64,000 nt of DNA, from NCBI GenBank assembly GCA_900752545.1, contig CAADVS010000086.1, positions 1 through 64,000 on the forward strand. Reading direction: 5' to 3'. Position 1 is the stretch's first letter; each line of letters begins with the position of its first letter. This document shows, piece by piece, positions 54,677 to 63,201 of this stretch. A program made the position numbers and the translations under genes. This DNA comes from an uncultured Collinsella sp. (GTDB lineage Bacteria; Actinomycetota; Coriobacteriia; Coriobacteriales; Coriobacteriaceae). The notes beneath the pieces were generated by a model, which did no database searches, was not told where the DNA came from, and worked only from the letters and a program-made list of their open reading frames with translations.

Positions 54677-55639
54677 CTAGCGGGTGGGGTGCCAGACGTG
54701 GAGGGCGCCGGCAAGGATGTCGACCTCGATGCGCGAGGCGACGATGGGCTCGCCGTCGGCCTGGATGGGATAGTTGGGCTCCTCAAAGGTGAGCTCGACA
54801 TGGTGGCAGCGGCGCATGCGAACCGGCGGCAACTTGGTATGGTGGCCGTCCTTGGCCGAAAGAAACATAGGCAGGGCAACCGCGCGAGGGACGGGGCCGC
54901 AGGCGTAGCAGACGTCGAGTATGCCGTCGCAGGGGTCGGCATCGGGGCAGATGCGATAGCCCGAGCCATAGGTGGGTCCCAGCTGGATGGCCATGATAAT
55001 CGCCCGCACGCGCTCGGCGGGTGCGCCATCAAAGCTGATGGTCATGGGGTAATTGCGATAGCGTAGGCCAAACTGCTCAAGTCCCGAAAGAGTGTAGAGC
55101 GGCGCGCCGGTGAGGCTCGTCTTTTTGCGTAGCTCGGTGGTGCCAAGGCCGATGGCGGCATCGATGCCGACCGAAAGCGTCTGGTCGTAGTACTCAACGG
55201 TAGCCTCGCCGCTGCCGCTTGTGGGGTTCCATAAGCGAATGCGCCCGATGTCCTGACGCTGCAGCTCGCAGGTGAGCAGCGCGCCAAAATCCTTACCGGA
55301 GAAATCGTCGATGCCGAGCGTTTGGGCAAAATCGTTGCCGGAGCCCACGGGTAGGATGGCAAGAGCGGGGCGGGTGTCCTCCTCTTGCGTCATAAGCCCG
55401 TTGACGACCTCGTGAATCACGCCGTCGCCGCCAAGGGCGATAACGGTGCGATAGCCCTGAGCCTGTGCGGCCAGCTCCTTGGCGTGTCCCATGCGCTCGG
55501 TCAGCACCAGGTCAAACTGGGATGCGCGCGCGGTCATATCCAAAAAGCGTTGCAGGCGCTCGGCAACTTCGCGCGCCGCACCCGACTGGGCGGCTGGGTT
55601 GGCGATGATGAGCGTGAGGCCAAAATCAGTTGCGTGCAT
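54677..55639 (-). CDS. Diacylglycerol/lipid kinase family protein (YegS/DagK-like)
   Basis: 320 aa from ATG 55639, with GGGAG 8 nt upstream; an upstream in-frame start at 55711 is less likely. IIANPAAQSG at the N-terminus, ALGGDGVIHEVVNGL and LPVGSGNDFAQTLG are the nucleotide-binding motifs of the DAGK catalytic domain. It phosphorylates diacylglycerol or a related lipid at the membrane, recycling it to phosphatidate. Confidence 0.9.
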   Translation of the reverse strand: MHATDFGLTLIIANPAAQSGAAREVAERLQRFLDMTARASQFDLVLTERMGHAKELAAQAQGYRTVIALGGDGVIHEVVNGLMTQEEDTRPALAILPVGSGNDFAQTLGIDDFSGKDFGALLTCELQRQDIGRIRLWNPTSGSGEATVEYYDQTLSVGIDAAIGLGTTELRKKTSLTGAPLYTLSGLEQFGLRYRNYPMTISFDGAPAERVRAIIMAIQLGPTYGSGYRICPDADPCDGILDVCYACGPVPRAVALPMFLSAKDGHHTKLPPVRMRRCHHVELTFEEPNYPIQADGEPIVASRIEVDILAGALHVWHPTR

Positions 55640-55726
55640 GGGGCGACTCCCGGCGTATGACGTGACGGTGCGGTCGCGCTCAGGTCGAATTGCCCCCGAT
55701 TGTGGCTGCACGTCGAATACTTACGT

Positions 55727-57148
55727 CTACTCTATCAGGTCGTTGTGGCGCTCGATAGCATCCGCTACCGTACCGCCCTCATCCACAATAAGCGAACGGC
55801 GCTTGGGCGAGATGATGCGCTGGGCGGGGTACACGCCGCGGTGTCCGGCGGTTAGGTAGCTGATAAAGGCCACGATGACAAAGAACCCGGCTGCCGTGCC
55901 GTGGAACAGGTCGATGGCCATCATACAGGTGGTGATAGGCACGTTAAGGCCGGCGCAGAACACGCCGAGCATGCCCAGCGCTGCTAGAAAGCTGGGATCG
56001 ATTCCGACGAGGCAACCGATCCAGCCGCCGAGCGCCGCACCGATACCAAACAGGGGCGTGACCTCGCCGCCTTGGAAGCCGGCGCCCAGGGTGAGCGCTG
56101 TGACGACCAACTTGATGACTGCGTCCGCCAGGGTGGTGTTGCCGGCAAATCCGGCGCCGGAAAGCCACGTGGAAAGGCCGGCGTAGTCCCAGGCGTCGAG
56201 GAGGGCATAGGCGGCCAAAACCACGAGTGCACCTATGAGTGCGCGAATAAGATAATTGGTGATAAAGCGACCGTACAGGCTCTTGACGGTTCGAACTGAC
56301 CAGGCAAAGAGGCGTGCCGTCAGACCGAAGATAATGGCGCTGATAACAACGATGACAACCGTCCGTGGTGTCATGTTGGGAACGCTGGCGATAACATTCG
56401 CCTCGTACTCGGTACCTAGGGCGAGTGATGTAAAGTAGCCGGTAAATGAGGCGACCAGGCAGTAGATGCCCGCCGTGTAGTCGATCTTGCCGATAAAGCA
56501 CATCTCCATGCCAAAGAAAGCTCCGGCAAGGGGCGAGCCGAATACGGCGCCAAAGGCCGACGAGATGCCGGCGAGCATGAGGTCGTGGTGGTCATGCTTT
56601 TTGAGGTGGGCGAGGCTCGAGATGTTGCTGGCGATGGTGCCGCCAATCTGCACCGCGGCTCCCTCGCGACCGGCCGATCCGCCCGTTAGGTGCGTGAGCG
56701 TGGAGCAGACGAAGGTGAGGACGGCCATGCGCATATGGATGAGGCGTGTGCCCAGAGCGGAGTCGATGACCAGGTTGTTGCCACGCTTGGCGGCAAGACC
56801 GTGATTTTTGTACACCCATGCGGTGGCAACGCCCACAACGGGAAGCAAGGCGTAGACCCACACATGGTGCTCGCGATAGTCGGTCGCGATATTCAACGAG
56901 GCCAAAAACGCCCAAGCGGCAACGCCCATGGCGAGCGAGACGATGACGACGAGTACGAGCAACTTAGCGCTCGCAAGTAGGTTGCGGGCGTTGCGGCGCG
57001 TGTCGGCAGCCAAGAGATGCTCGGAGCGGGTAAGTTGATGCCTGCCTGCCGTGATGACGTCATTAAGGGAGAAAAAGCCGCCGTCGTCGAGCGGCTGGGA
57101 ATGATCCTGCGCTTTGTTTGCGCTTTCGGGTTTGTCGTTATGAGCCAT
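55727..57148 (-). CDS. ClC-family transporter, CLC-F (fluoride/proton antiporter) type likely
   Basis: 473 aa from ATG 57148. A cytosolic head of about 60 residues precedes ten or more membrane helices. The gating glutamate is E162 in G160-REGA. The canonical chloride-binding GSGIP is replaced by G123-N124-N125-L126 (KRGNNLV), as I recall for the CLC-F clade that exports fluoride. No C-terminal CBS domains are present. I see no fluoride riboswitch upstream. It stands alone, divergent from moeA. Confidence 0.8.
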   Translation of the reverse strand: MAHNDKPESANKAQDHSQPLDDGGFFSLNDVITAGRHQLTRSEHLLAADTRRNARNLLASAKLLVLVVIVSLAMGVAAWAFLASLNIATDYREHHVWVYALLPVVGVATAWVYKNHGLAAKRGNNLVIDSALGTRLIHMRMAVLTFVCSTLTHLTGGSAGREGAAVQIGGTIASNISSLAHLKKHDHHDLMLAGISSAFGAVFGSPLAGAFFGMEMCFIGKIDYTAGIYCLVASFTGYFTSLALGTEYEANVIASVPNMTPRTVVIVVISAIIFGLTARLFAWSVRTVKSLYGRFITNYLIRALIGALVVLAAYALLDAWDYAGLSTWLSGAGFAGNTTLADAVIKLVVTALTLGAGFQGGEVTPLFGIGAALGGWIGCLVGIDPSFLAALGMLGVFCAGLNVPITTCMMAIDLFHGTAAGFFVIVAFISYLTAGHRGVYPAQRIISPKRRSLIVDEGGTVADAIERHNDLIE

Positions 57149-57358
57149 ACGTTCCTCTTTTAGGTTGCAACGCAAGCATTATAAAACGCGGTAAACGCGA
57201 CGAGCCGGTGGGTTGGTTTCCATTCTGTTTCGCGGCCTGCAACCGACAGGTGTATTTGCGGGTACAGGCCGAGTCGCGGTCGTGCGTTGGGGGATTATAC
57301 TGAGACAAGCATAAAGAATCGGCGCCTCTGTTGTGCGCCGTGGCATTAAGAGGTGCAT

Positions 57359-58621
57359 ATGGCAGAGAAACTCATTCCACTGGAGGACGCACAGTCGATT
57401 GTCCTGTCGCACGTTGCTCCGACCGATCTCGTCGAGATTCCCGTGTGGCAGGCGGCTGGTTTTCCCTTGGCCGAGGACGCGGTGGCCGATATCGATATCT
57501 CGCCGTTTGCCAACAGCGCTATGGACGGATATGCCGTGCGCTCGGCGGACTTGGTGCAGGCATCTGGCGAGGCGCCGGTGACGCTCGACGTTATCGGACA
57601 CGAGGCCGCGGGCCATGTGTTTGAGGGCGCAATCGGTGCGGGCGAGGCGGTCCGCATCATGACAGGCGCGCCGGTGCCCGAGGGTGCCGATGCCGTGGTG
57701 AAGTACGAGATCGTCGATGTGCTCGACGGTGACGGCAACGAGGGCTCGCACGTTCGCTTTTCGGCGCCGGCCAAGGTAGGGGAGAACGTTCGCTCTGCTG
57801 CCGAGGAGGCCCATGCCGGCGATGTTGTGATGCACGCCGGCGAGGTCGTGGCTCCGGCGGGCGCGGGTCTGCTGGCGAGCGCCGGATACGCGAGCGTGAA
57901 GGTGCACGCTGCCCCGCGTGTGGGCATCATCTCGCTGGGCACGGAACTGGTCGCACCGAGTAAGGTACCGGCGCGTGGTCAGATTCGCGATTCCAACTCC
58001 TCGGCGCTGATGGCCGAGGCACTCGATGCCGGCGCCGAGCCCGTGTTCTACGGCATCGCGCCCGATGATGAGCAAGCGATTGCCGAGCTGGTACATCGCG
58101 CCACGCGAGAGTGCGATTTTGTCATTACGAGCGGTGGCGCCTCGGCGGGCGATTACGACTATGTGACGGCGCTCGTCCGGCGCGAGGGCGAGGTGCTGTT
58201 TGACCGCATCTCGATGCGTCCGGGCAAGGCCATCACGTTTGGCTTGCTCGGGGGTAAGCCCTACCTGGGGCTTTCAGGCAATCCGGCCGCGGCGTATGTG
58301 GGCTTTGAGATGCTCGCCCGCCCGGCGATTCGCAAGATGCGCGGCTTTGCCGAGGGTACGCGTCCCGTGCAGCAGGCGACGCTCACGCACGGCGTGAAAA
58401 AGCGACAGCATCGCCGCTTCTTCGATCGCGCCACGGTTTTGCGCGACCCCGAGACCGGTGAGTTGTTGGTGACCGAGGCTAAGACACAGAATTCGGCGCT
58501 GCTTGGAACTATGCAGCGTGCGAACTGCCTGTTGCGTATTGACGAAGGACCGTGCGAGCTCAAGGCGGGAGATGCCGTGGACGTTGTTCGCGTCGACCTG
58601 CCCGAGGGAACGGCGCTATAG
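57359..58621 (+). CDS. moeA: Molybdopterin molybdenumtransferase MoeA
   Basis: 420 aa from ATG 57359, with AAGAGG upstream. Domain order matches MoeA: PFANSAMDGYAVR near residue 50, GAPVPEGADAVVKYE, the MPT-binding ITSGGASAGDYDYV and GKPYLGLSGNPAAAYVG, then a small C-terminal beta domain. It inserts molybdenum into adenylated molybdopterin. It heads a molybdenum block with the mogA/moaB gene 10 bp downstream. Confidence 0.94.
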   Translation: MAEKLIPLEDAQSIVLSHVAPTDLVEIPVWQAAGFPLAEDAVADIDISPFANSAMDGYAVRSADLVQASGEAPVTLDVIGHEAAGHVFEGAIGAGEAVRIMTGAPVPEGADAVVKYEIVDVLDGDGNEGSHVRFSAPAKVGENVRSAAEEAHAGDVVMHAGEVVAPAGAGLLASAGYASVKVHAAPRVGIISLGTELVAPSKVPARGQIRDSNSSALMAEALDAGAEPVFYGIAPDDEQAIAELVHRATRECDFVITSGGASAGDYDYVTALVRREGEVLFDRISMRPGKAITFGLLGGKPYLGLSGNPAAAYVGFEMLARPAIRKMRGFAEGTRPVQQATLTHGVKKRQHRRFFDRATVLRDPETGELLVTEAKTQNSALLGTMQRANCLLRIDEGPCELKAGDAVDVVRVDLPEGTAL

Positions 58622-58631
58622 GAGGAACGCT

Positions 58632-59111
58632 ATGGAGTTGAAGATTTCGATCGTGACGTGCTCGGACACACGCGATCTTTTGCAGGATGAGGCCGGAGCT
58701 GCACTCGAGGAACTTATCGAGGCACAGGGCTGGACGGTCGCCTCACATGTGGTCGTGCGCGACGACGTCAGCGAGATCGGTGATGCCATTGTGGAAGCTG
58801 CCGATGAGTGCCACGCCAATGTCGTGCTCACCTGCGGCGGCACGGGGCTTTCGATGCGAGATGTGACGCCCGAGGCGACGCGTGCCGTCTGCGACCGCGA
58901 TGTGCCGGGTATTGCAGAGGCAATCCGCGCGTATTCGATGACCAAGACGCGCCGCGCCATGCTCTCGCGCGCTATTTGCATGCAACGAGGTCATACACTT
59001 GTCGTAAACTTTCCCGGTTCTACGAAGGCCGCCCGCGAAAGCTGGGAGGCCATAGCAGACCAGCTGGAGCATGCGGCTCAGATGACAGCTGGCGGCGGAC
59101 ATACCAACTAA
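58632..59111 (+). CDS. Molybdopterin adenylyltransferase MogA/MoaB
   Basis: 159 aa, with AGGAGGAACGCT before the ATG. VTCSDTRD at the N-terminus, LTCGGTGLSMRDVTPEAT (MPT-binding GGTG loop) and VNFPGSTKAARE are family marks. It adenylates molybdopterin for MoeA. MogA and MoaB cannot be separated confidently from sequence alone. The operon with moeA is clear. Confidence 0.9.
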   Translation: MELKISIVTCSDTRDLLQDEAGAALEELIEAQGWTVASHVVVRDDVSEIGDAIVEAADECHANVVLTCGGTGLSMRDVTPEATRAVCDRDVPGIAEAIRAYSMTKTRRAMLSRAICMQRGHTLVVNFPGSTKAARESWEAIADQLEHAAQMTAGGGHTN

Positions 59112-59211
59112 GCGGTTTAACTGCGGCGGGGCGACCTGAACGGCTGCTCCGCCTTTGTTTTCCGCCGAAGCGACGCCGAGATGCACGGTAATTCGGAACT
59201 ATATTCTCTGA

Positions 59212-59254
59212 CGAGAATAATTTCTCACTATCATTATTCGCGCAGAAGTATAAT
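59212..59254 (+). promoter_or_regulatory. modABC promoter with a candidate operator
   Basis: A perfect TATAAT lies at 59249-59254. Just upstream, GAATAAT (59215-59221) and ATTATTC (59233-59239) form an inverted repeat with an 11-bp spacer, overlapping the -35 position. It is a candidate site for a molybdate-responsive regulator, though it does not match the E. coli ModE site closely. Confidence 0.45.
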
Positions 59255-59314
59255 CTGATTGCAGATTAAAGCCCGCGGTGGGGTACCCGGGCATAGCGTT
59301 CGAAAGGGTTGAAC

Positions 59315-60187
59315 ATGTTCGATATGGTTTCTCGCCGCGGATTCGTTTCGCTTTCTGCTGTCGCCGCTGCCGGCCTTGGTCTTGCCGGCTGTTCGGGCAG
59401 CAAGACGTCCGAGCCGGCCGGATCCGATGCCGGTTCTGCTAAGGCATCTTCCAAGAAAGCTGTCGAGCTGCAGGTCTTTGCCGCCAACTCGCTCGAGAAG
59501 GCCCTGCCCGAGGTTCAGGAGCTCTACACCGAGCAGACCGGCACCACCTTTGCCGACACGCAGTTTAAGGCGTCTGGCGACCTTGTCGAGCAGATGCGCG
59601 CCGGTGCCGCCGTCGACGTGCTCATCACGGCTTCCAAGGGCACCATGGACGACGCCGAGGCCGCCGAGCTCGTCGACGCCGACACGCGTGAGGACATGTT
59701 CGTCAACGACCTTGTGATCATTCGCGCCGAGGGCTCCGATACCAAGGTCGAGGCCATCGCCGGCGTCGCGAATCTGGACGGCAAGATCGCCATCGGCGAC
59801 GCCAAGACCGTTCCCGCCGGAAAGTACGCCAACCAGGCTCTGGCCTCCGTGGGCCTCTACACCGGCACCGAGGGCGACGACGGTGAGTATGCTCCCGAGA
59901 TTGCCGACAAGGTCGCACTGGCCGATAAAGTTGGTACCGCCGCCGCCTATGTGTCCACAGGCGACTGCGTGGCTGGATTTGTCTACAGCTCCGATATCTT
60001 CCGCTACGACGGCATCGAGGAGGCCTTCGTGTGTCCCGAGGACTCGCACAAGCCCATCGTGTATCCGGGCGCTGTCGCCGAGAGCTCCGAGCATGCCGAC
60101 GAAGCCAAGGCGTTCATCGACTTCTGTCTGACCAACAAGAAGGCTCAGAAGATTTGGGCTAAGTACGGCTTTGAGCTTTCCGCGTAG
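59315..60187 (+). CDS. modA: Molybdate-binding lipoprotein ModA, apparent Tat signal
   Basis: 290 aa from ATG 59315, with GAAAGGG upstream. The signal peptide has SRRGFVSL, resembling a twin-arginine motif, and a lipobox LAGC, so it looks like a Tat-exported lipoprotein. The mature part matches ModA: VFAANSLEKALPEV, KASGDLVEQM, GAAVDVLITAS and the late IVYPGAVAESSEHADEAKAF. It captures molybdate or tungstate for ModBC. Confidence 0.9.
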   Translation: MFDMVSRRGFVSLSAVAAAGLGLAGCSGSKTSEPAGSDAGSAKASSKKAVELQVFAANSLEKALPEVQELYTEQTGTTFADTQFKASGDLVEQMRAGAAVDVLITASKGTMDDAEAAELVDADTREDMFVNDLVIIRAEGSDTKVEAIAGVANLDGKIAIGDAKTVPAGKYANQALASVGLYTGTEGDDGEYAPEIADKVALADKVGTAAAYVSTGDCVAGFVYSSDIFRYDGIEEAFVCPEDSHKPIVYPGAVAESSEHADEAKAFIDFCLTNKKAQKIWAKYGFELSA

Positions 60188-60255
60188 TGCGGCTTGGCGC
60201 GATAATTCCATCGTTTTGTGTTTCACTCCGTCCTTGTATTCGCTTGGAGCTTTTC

Positions 60256-61698
60256 GTGCTTAATAGATTCCGCATGCTTGTCGCCTGTGCTTTGACCTTC
60301 GTGCTTTGCTGGGTGCCGGGATTTGCGTTTGCTGGGGACGCTGAGGACGGGGCCCAGGTTGCTGCGACCGCTCATGGGCTTTCCTATGGGATCGAGGGTT
60401 TTGAGCGGTTGGCCAAGGGGACCGCTCGTGCCATGGAGAGCCAGCCTGAGGGCTACCGGTTTCCCGTTGACGAGGACGTGGACCTTGTGGTGGCGCCTGC
60501 TGCCGATCGCGTTGTGGTGTGGATATCGCCCAAGGCGGTCGAGAAGTTTGGATTGGATCTGCAGGACAACGAGTGTGTATCGGGTCTCAAGGTCCTCGTC
60601 TGTGAGCTCGACAGCGCAAACTGCATGGGAGGTGCGCAGCTGGGGGACGTGGATCTTCCTTGGTATGTCACGGCGGAAACAACGTTTGATGCCGGCGGGT
60701 ATACCTATAGCTTTGACGAGCGCGGTGCGGATGGGGACCGTTATGTGGTGATTGCATCAGCCTCGGGTGATGCCAAGGGCGGCGCGCGTTGGCTTGATAG
60801 CGCTCACATGGTAGAAGCATCGTCTGTCGTGTTGCGGGATGAGCAGGGGCCCTTGACCTCTCTGGCTTCCTTTTTGGGCGACATTGACTATCGCCCGTTT
60901 TGGGTGTCCATTAAAACGAGCGGTCTTGCCCTGGTGATCGCGTTTGCGCTGGGCCTGTTCGCCGCGTGGAAGACCATGGGTACCTCGAGTCGCATCAAGG
61001 GCCTGCTCGATTCGGTCTTTACGATTCCTATGGTGCTGCCGCCTACGGTGTGCGGCTTTTTGCTGCTTATTCTGTTTGGCCGTTCGACCGGGGTGGGCCA
61101 GTGGCTCATCGCGCACGGCATCTCGATCGTCTTTACCTGGCCCGCGGCGGTCATTTCGGCCGTCGTTGTGTCGTTTCCGCTGGTCTACCGCACGGCACTC
61201 GGAGCCTTCGAGAGCCTCGACACGCAGATGCTCGATGCGGCACGCACGCTGGGCTGGTCCGAGCGTCGCATCTTCACCAAGCTCATGATGCCGCTTGGCT
61301 GGCCCTCGATTGCCGCCGGCACGGTGCTCGCCTTCGCGCGTGCCATGGGCGAGTTTGGCTGCACGCTGTTCTTTGCGGGCAACTACGCCGGCATTACGCA
61401 GACCATCCCCATCGCCATCTACTTTGAGTGGATGGGCGGCAACACCTCGGTGGCCCTCTTTTGGGTCGCCGTTGTGATTGTGTTTAGTTTCCTGGTCATC
61501 CTGTTCATCAACATGTACACCGCGCATTCGCAAAAGTATCGCGAGCGGGGCCTTTCGCGTGCGAAACGCAAGCAGGCCAAAGAACTCGCCGGACAGGGCG
61601 ATTCGCTCGACCCGGTGGGCGGCGACGCCCTGCGTATCGATCGCGAGGCGCTGGCCGAGCTCATGCGCGAGGATGCCGCTTCGCAGGGAGGTCGATAG
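60256..61698 (+). CDS. modB: Molybdate ABC permease ModB with an extra N-terminal extracytoplasmic domain
   Basis: 480 aa from GTG 60256 (TTGGAGC SD); GTG 60187 and ATG 60274 are alternatives. A signal peptide or anchor (about 1-25, ending GFAFAGDA) is followed by about 185 residues that look soluble and extracytoplasmic. The ModB permease then follows (about 215-440, five or six segments; EAA loop DAARTLGWSERRIFTKLMMP), and a charged C-terminal tail. Ordinary ModB is about 230 aa, so the front domain is an unusual fusion of unknown function. Confidence 0.82.
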   Translation: MLNRFRMLVACALTFVLCWVPGFAFAGDAEDGAQVAATAHGLSYGIEGFERLAKGTARAMESQPEGYRFPVDEDVDLVVAPAADRVVVWISPKAVEKFGLDLQDNECVSGLKVLVCELDSANCMGGAQLGDVDLPWYVTAETTFDAGGYTYSFDERGADGDRYVVIASASGDAKGGARWLDSAHMVEASSVVLRDEQGPLTSLASFLGDIDYRPFWVSIKTSGLALVIAFALGLFAAWKTMGTSSRIKGLLDSVFTIPMVLPPTVCGFLLLILFGRSTGVGQWLIAHGISIVFTWPAAVISAVVVSFPLVYRTALGAFESLDTQMLDAARTLGWSERRIFTKLMMPLGWPSIAAGTVLAFARAMGEFGCTLFFAGNYAGITQTIPIAIYFEWMGGNTSVALFWVAVVIVFSFLVILFINMYTAHSQKYRERGLSRAKRKQAKELAGQGDSLDPVGGDALRIDREALAELMREDAASQGGR

Positions 61699-61701
61699 GC
61701 C

Positions 61702-62772
61702 ATGTCGCTCGTTCTGGATATTAAAAAGCGCTATCCCGGGTTTATGCTCGACATGCAGCTTGAGGCCGGCGAGGAGCGTGTGGCGCTGCTCGGTGCCTCG
61801 GGTTGCGGCAAGAGCTGCACCTTGCGCTGCATTGCCGGTGTGGAGACGCCCGACGAGGGCAAGATCGTCGTCAACGGCGTGACCTTTTTTGACTCGGCGG
61901 CGGGCATCAACCTGTCGCCCCAGGAGCGCAAATGCGCCCTGCTGTTCCAAAACTATCAGCTGTTTCCCAACATGACGGTGGCCGATAACGTATGTGCCGG
62001 CGTAAAGGACGCGGGCGACGCCGCGGCGCGTAAAAAACTTGCCGAGCGCTACCTGGGCATCTTTGGCCTAGCCGATTTTGCCGACCGCTATCCCGCGCGC
62101 CTCTCGGGCGGTCAGCAGCAACGTGTGGCGCTTGCCCGTATGGTGGCGGCTCACCCGGGCATCTTTATGTTCGACGAGCCCATGAGCGCACTCGATTCCT
62201 ATCTTAAGAGCGCCCTCGAACAGAACATGCTCGACCTGTTCGATGTATGCAACCGCACCGTGCTCTATGTGAGCCACGACATCGACGAAGCGTGCCGCCT
62301 GTGCCAGCGCATCTGCGTGATGCACGACGGGCATGTTGAGGAGATCGGCTCCGTCGAGGACGTGGTCCGCCGTCCGCAGACGCTGGCGGCGCTGCGCCTG
62401 ACGGGCTGCAAGAACACAAGCCGGGCGCGCAAGATCGGCGACGAAGAAGTTGAGGCGCTCGATTGGGGCATGACCTTTAACGTGGGTCGCGAGGTTCCCG
62501 ATAATGTGGCGTACCTGGGCATTCGCGCGAGCTACTTCCATGTGGACAACCGTGCCGAGCGGGGTCGCAACAGCTACGACCTGCACGTGGCGCGCGTGAG
62601 CGATTCGCGTTTTGAGCGCCTGGTGCTGTTGGATGCGCCGCGGGCCGATGCGCCAACGCGTCTGCAGTGGAAGGTCAACAAATTGAGCGTACCAGCGGAT
62701 GGGTTACCGCAAGAAGGCGAGACCCTGCGTATGCATTTTGATGCCAGCAGGATCCATCTGGTTTGTCGGTAG
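61702..62772 (+). CDS. modC: Molybdate ABC transporter ATPase ModC
   Basis: 356 aa. Walker A GASGCGKS near residue 33, Q-loop LLFQNYQLFPN, signature [14 protein letters not shown], Walker B GIFMFDEP and the switch His in YVSHDIDEA are intact. The C-terminal 120 residues form a TOBE/MOP-like regulatory domain. It starts 3 nt after modB and energises molybdate uptake. Confidence 0.92.
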   Translation: MSLVLDIKKRYPGFMLDMQLEAGEERVALLGASGCGKSCTLRCIAGVETPDEGKIVVNGVTFFDSAAGINLSPQERKCALLFQNYQLFPNMTVADNVCAGVKDAGDAAARKKLAERYLGIFGLADFADRYPARLSGGQQQRVALARMVAAHPGIFMFDEPMSALDSYLKSALEQNMLDLFDVCNRTVLYVSHDIDEACRLCQRICVMHDGHVEEIGSVEDVVRRPQTLAALRLTGCKNTSRARKIGDEEVEALDWGMTFNVGREVPDNVAYLGIRASYFHVDNRAERGRNSYDLHVARVSDSRFERLVLLDAPRADAPTRLQWKVNKLSVPADGLPQEGETLRMHFDASRIHLVCR

Positions 62773-62783
62773 CGCCGGGTAAT

Positions 62784-62814
62784 GCCGTCGGGGATATAAG
62801 TCTCGGCGGCTTTG
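62784..62814 (+). terminator. Terminator after modC
   Basis: A 10-bp GC-rich stem (GCCGTCGGGG with TCTCGGCGGC, using G-U pairs) is followed by TTTGTCTT. Confidence 0.65.
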
Positions 62815-62905
62815 TCTTGCCGTTCGCCTAATGGGGAATGACAAACTCTTATCAACACAGATTATTATTTATTAAACGGCGGCACACGACGCTGTCGTAC
62901 GAATG

Positions 62906-62937
62906 TCAACGGTGTTCGCATGGTCGACGACCGTTGA
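62906..62937 (+). promoter_or_regulatory. Inverted repeat upstream of the second leader ORF
   Basis: TCAACGGT (62906-62913) and ACCGTTGA (62930-62937) form a perfect 8-bp inverted repeat with a 16-bp spacer, in the 201-bp region between modC and the leader ORF. It could be an operator; the AT-rich stretch just upstream (62849-62876) may hold the promoter. Confidence 0.4.
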
Positions 62938-62973
62938 TATAGTTGACCTTAACTTGTAAAGGAGGGTGCGCAT

Positions 62974-63042
62974 ATGCCGCAGACGACATACATTCGCCGC
63001 GTTGCCGCGCGCGCCCTGTATATGGCTCGGAGTCGCATATGA
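62974..63042 (+). CDS. Arg-rich 22-aa leader ORF upstream of the reductase gene
   Basis: Starts at ATG 62974 with a very strong SD, AAAGGAGGGTGCGC, and ends at TGA 63042. Five of 22 residues are Arg (R8, R9, R13, R19, R21), four of them CGC. It has no membrane segment. It lies 159 bp before the YjiM-like gene, in a leader that can also hide that gene's SD. I infer a regulatory leader peptide. Confidence 0.5.
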   Translation: MPQTTYIRRVAARALYMARSRI

Positions 63043-63102
63043 GCAGGTATGTTCACGGCTCCGGGAGAGACGACGCACAACTAAATAATCGACCGCAAAG
63101 CA

Positions 63103-63198
63103 GGTTCCCCAAAATTCCGGGTTTAGGCACGGCTGGGTTTTCGCCGCCCACCGTGCAGCAATACCGTAGTTATCCGTATTTGGTTCGAGAGGGGAACC
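63103..63198 (+). promoter_or_regulatory. Possible SD-sequestering leader of the reductase gene
   Basis: GGTTCCCC (63103-63110) is the exact complement of GGGGAACC (63191-63198), which contains the SD lying 3 nt before the ATG at 63202. Between them CACGG...TGGG (63128 onward) pairs with CCCACCGTG in a strong hairpin with a one-base bulge. This arrangement could switch translation on and off. Confidence 0.45.
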
Positions 63199-63201
63199 GT
63201 C

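Noticed and set aside
57149..57358. Fluoride riboswitch before the ClC gene
   Set aside because: The conserved crcB-motif segments are absent on the minus strand.
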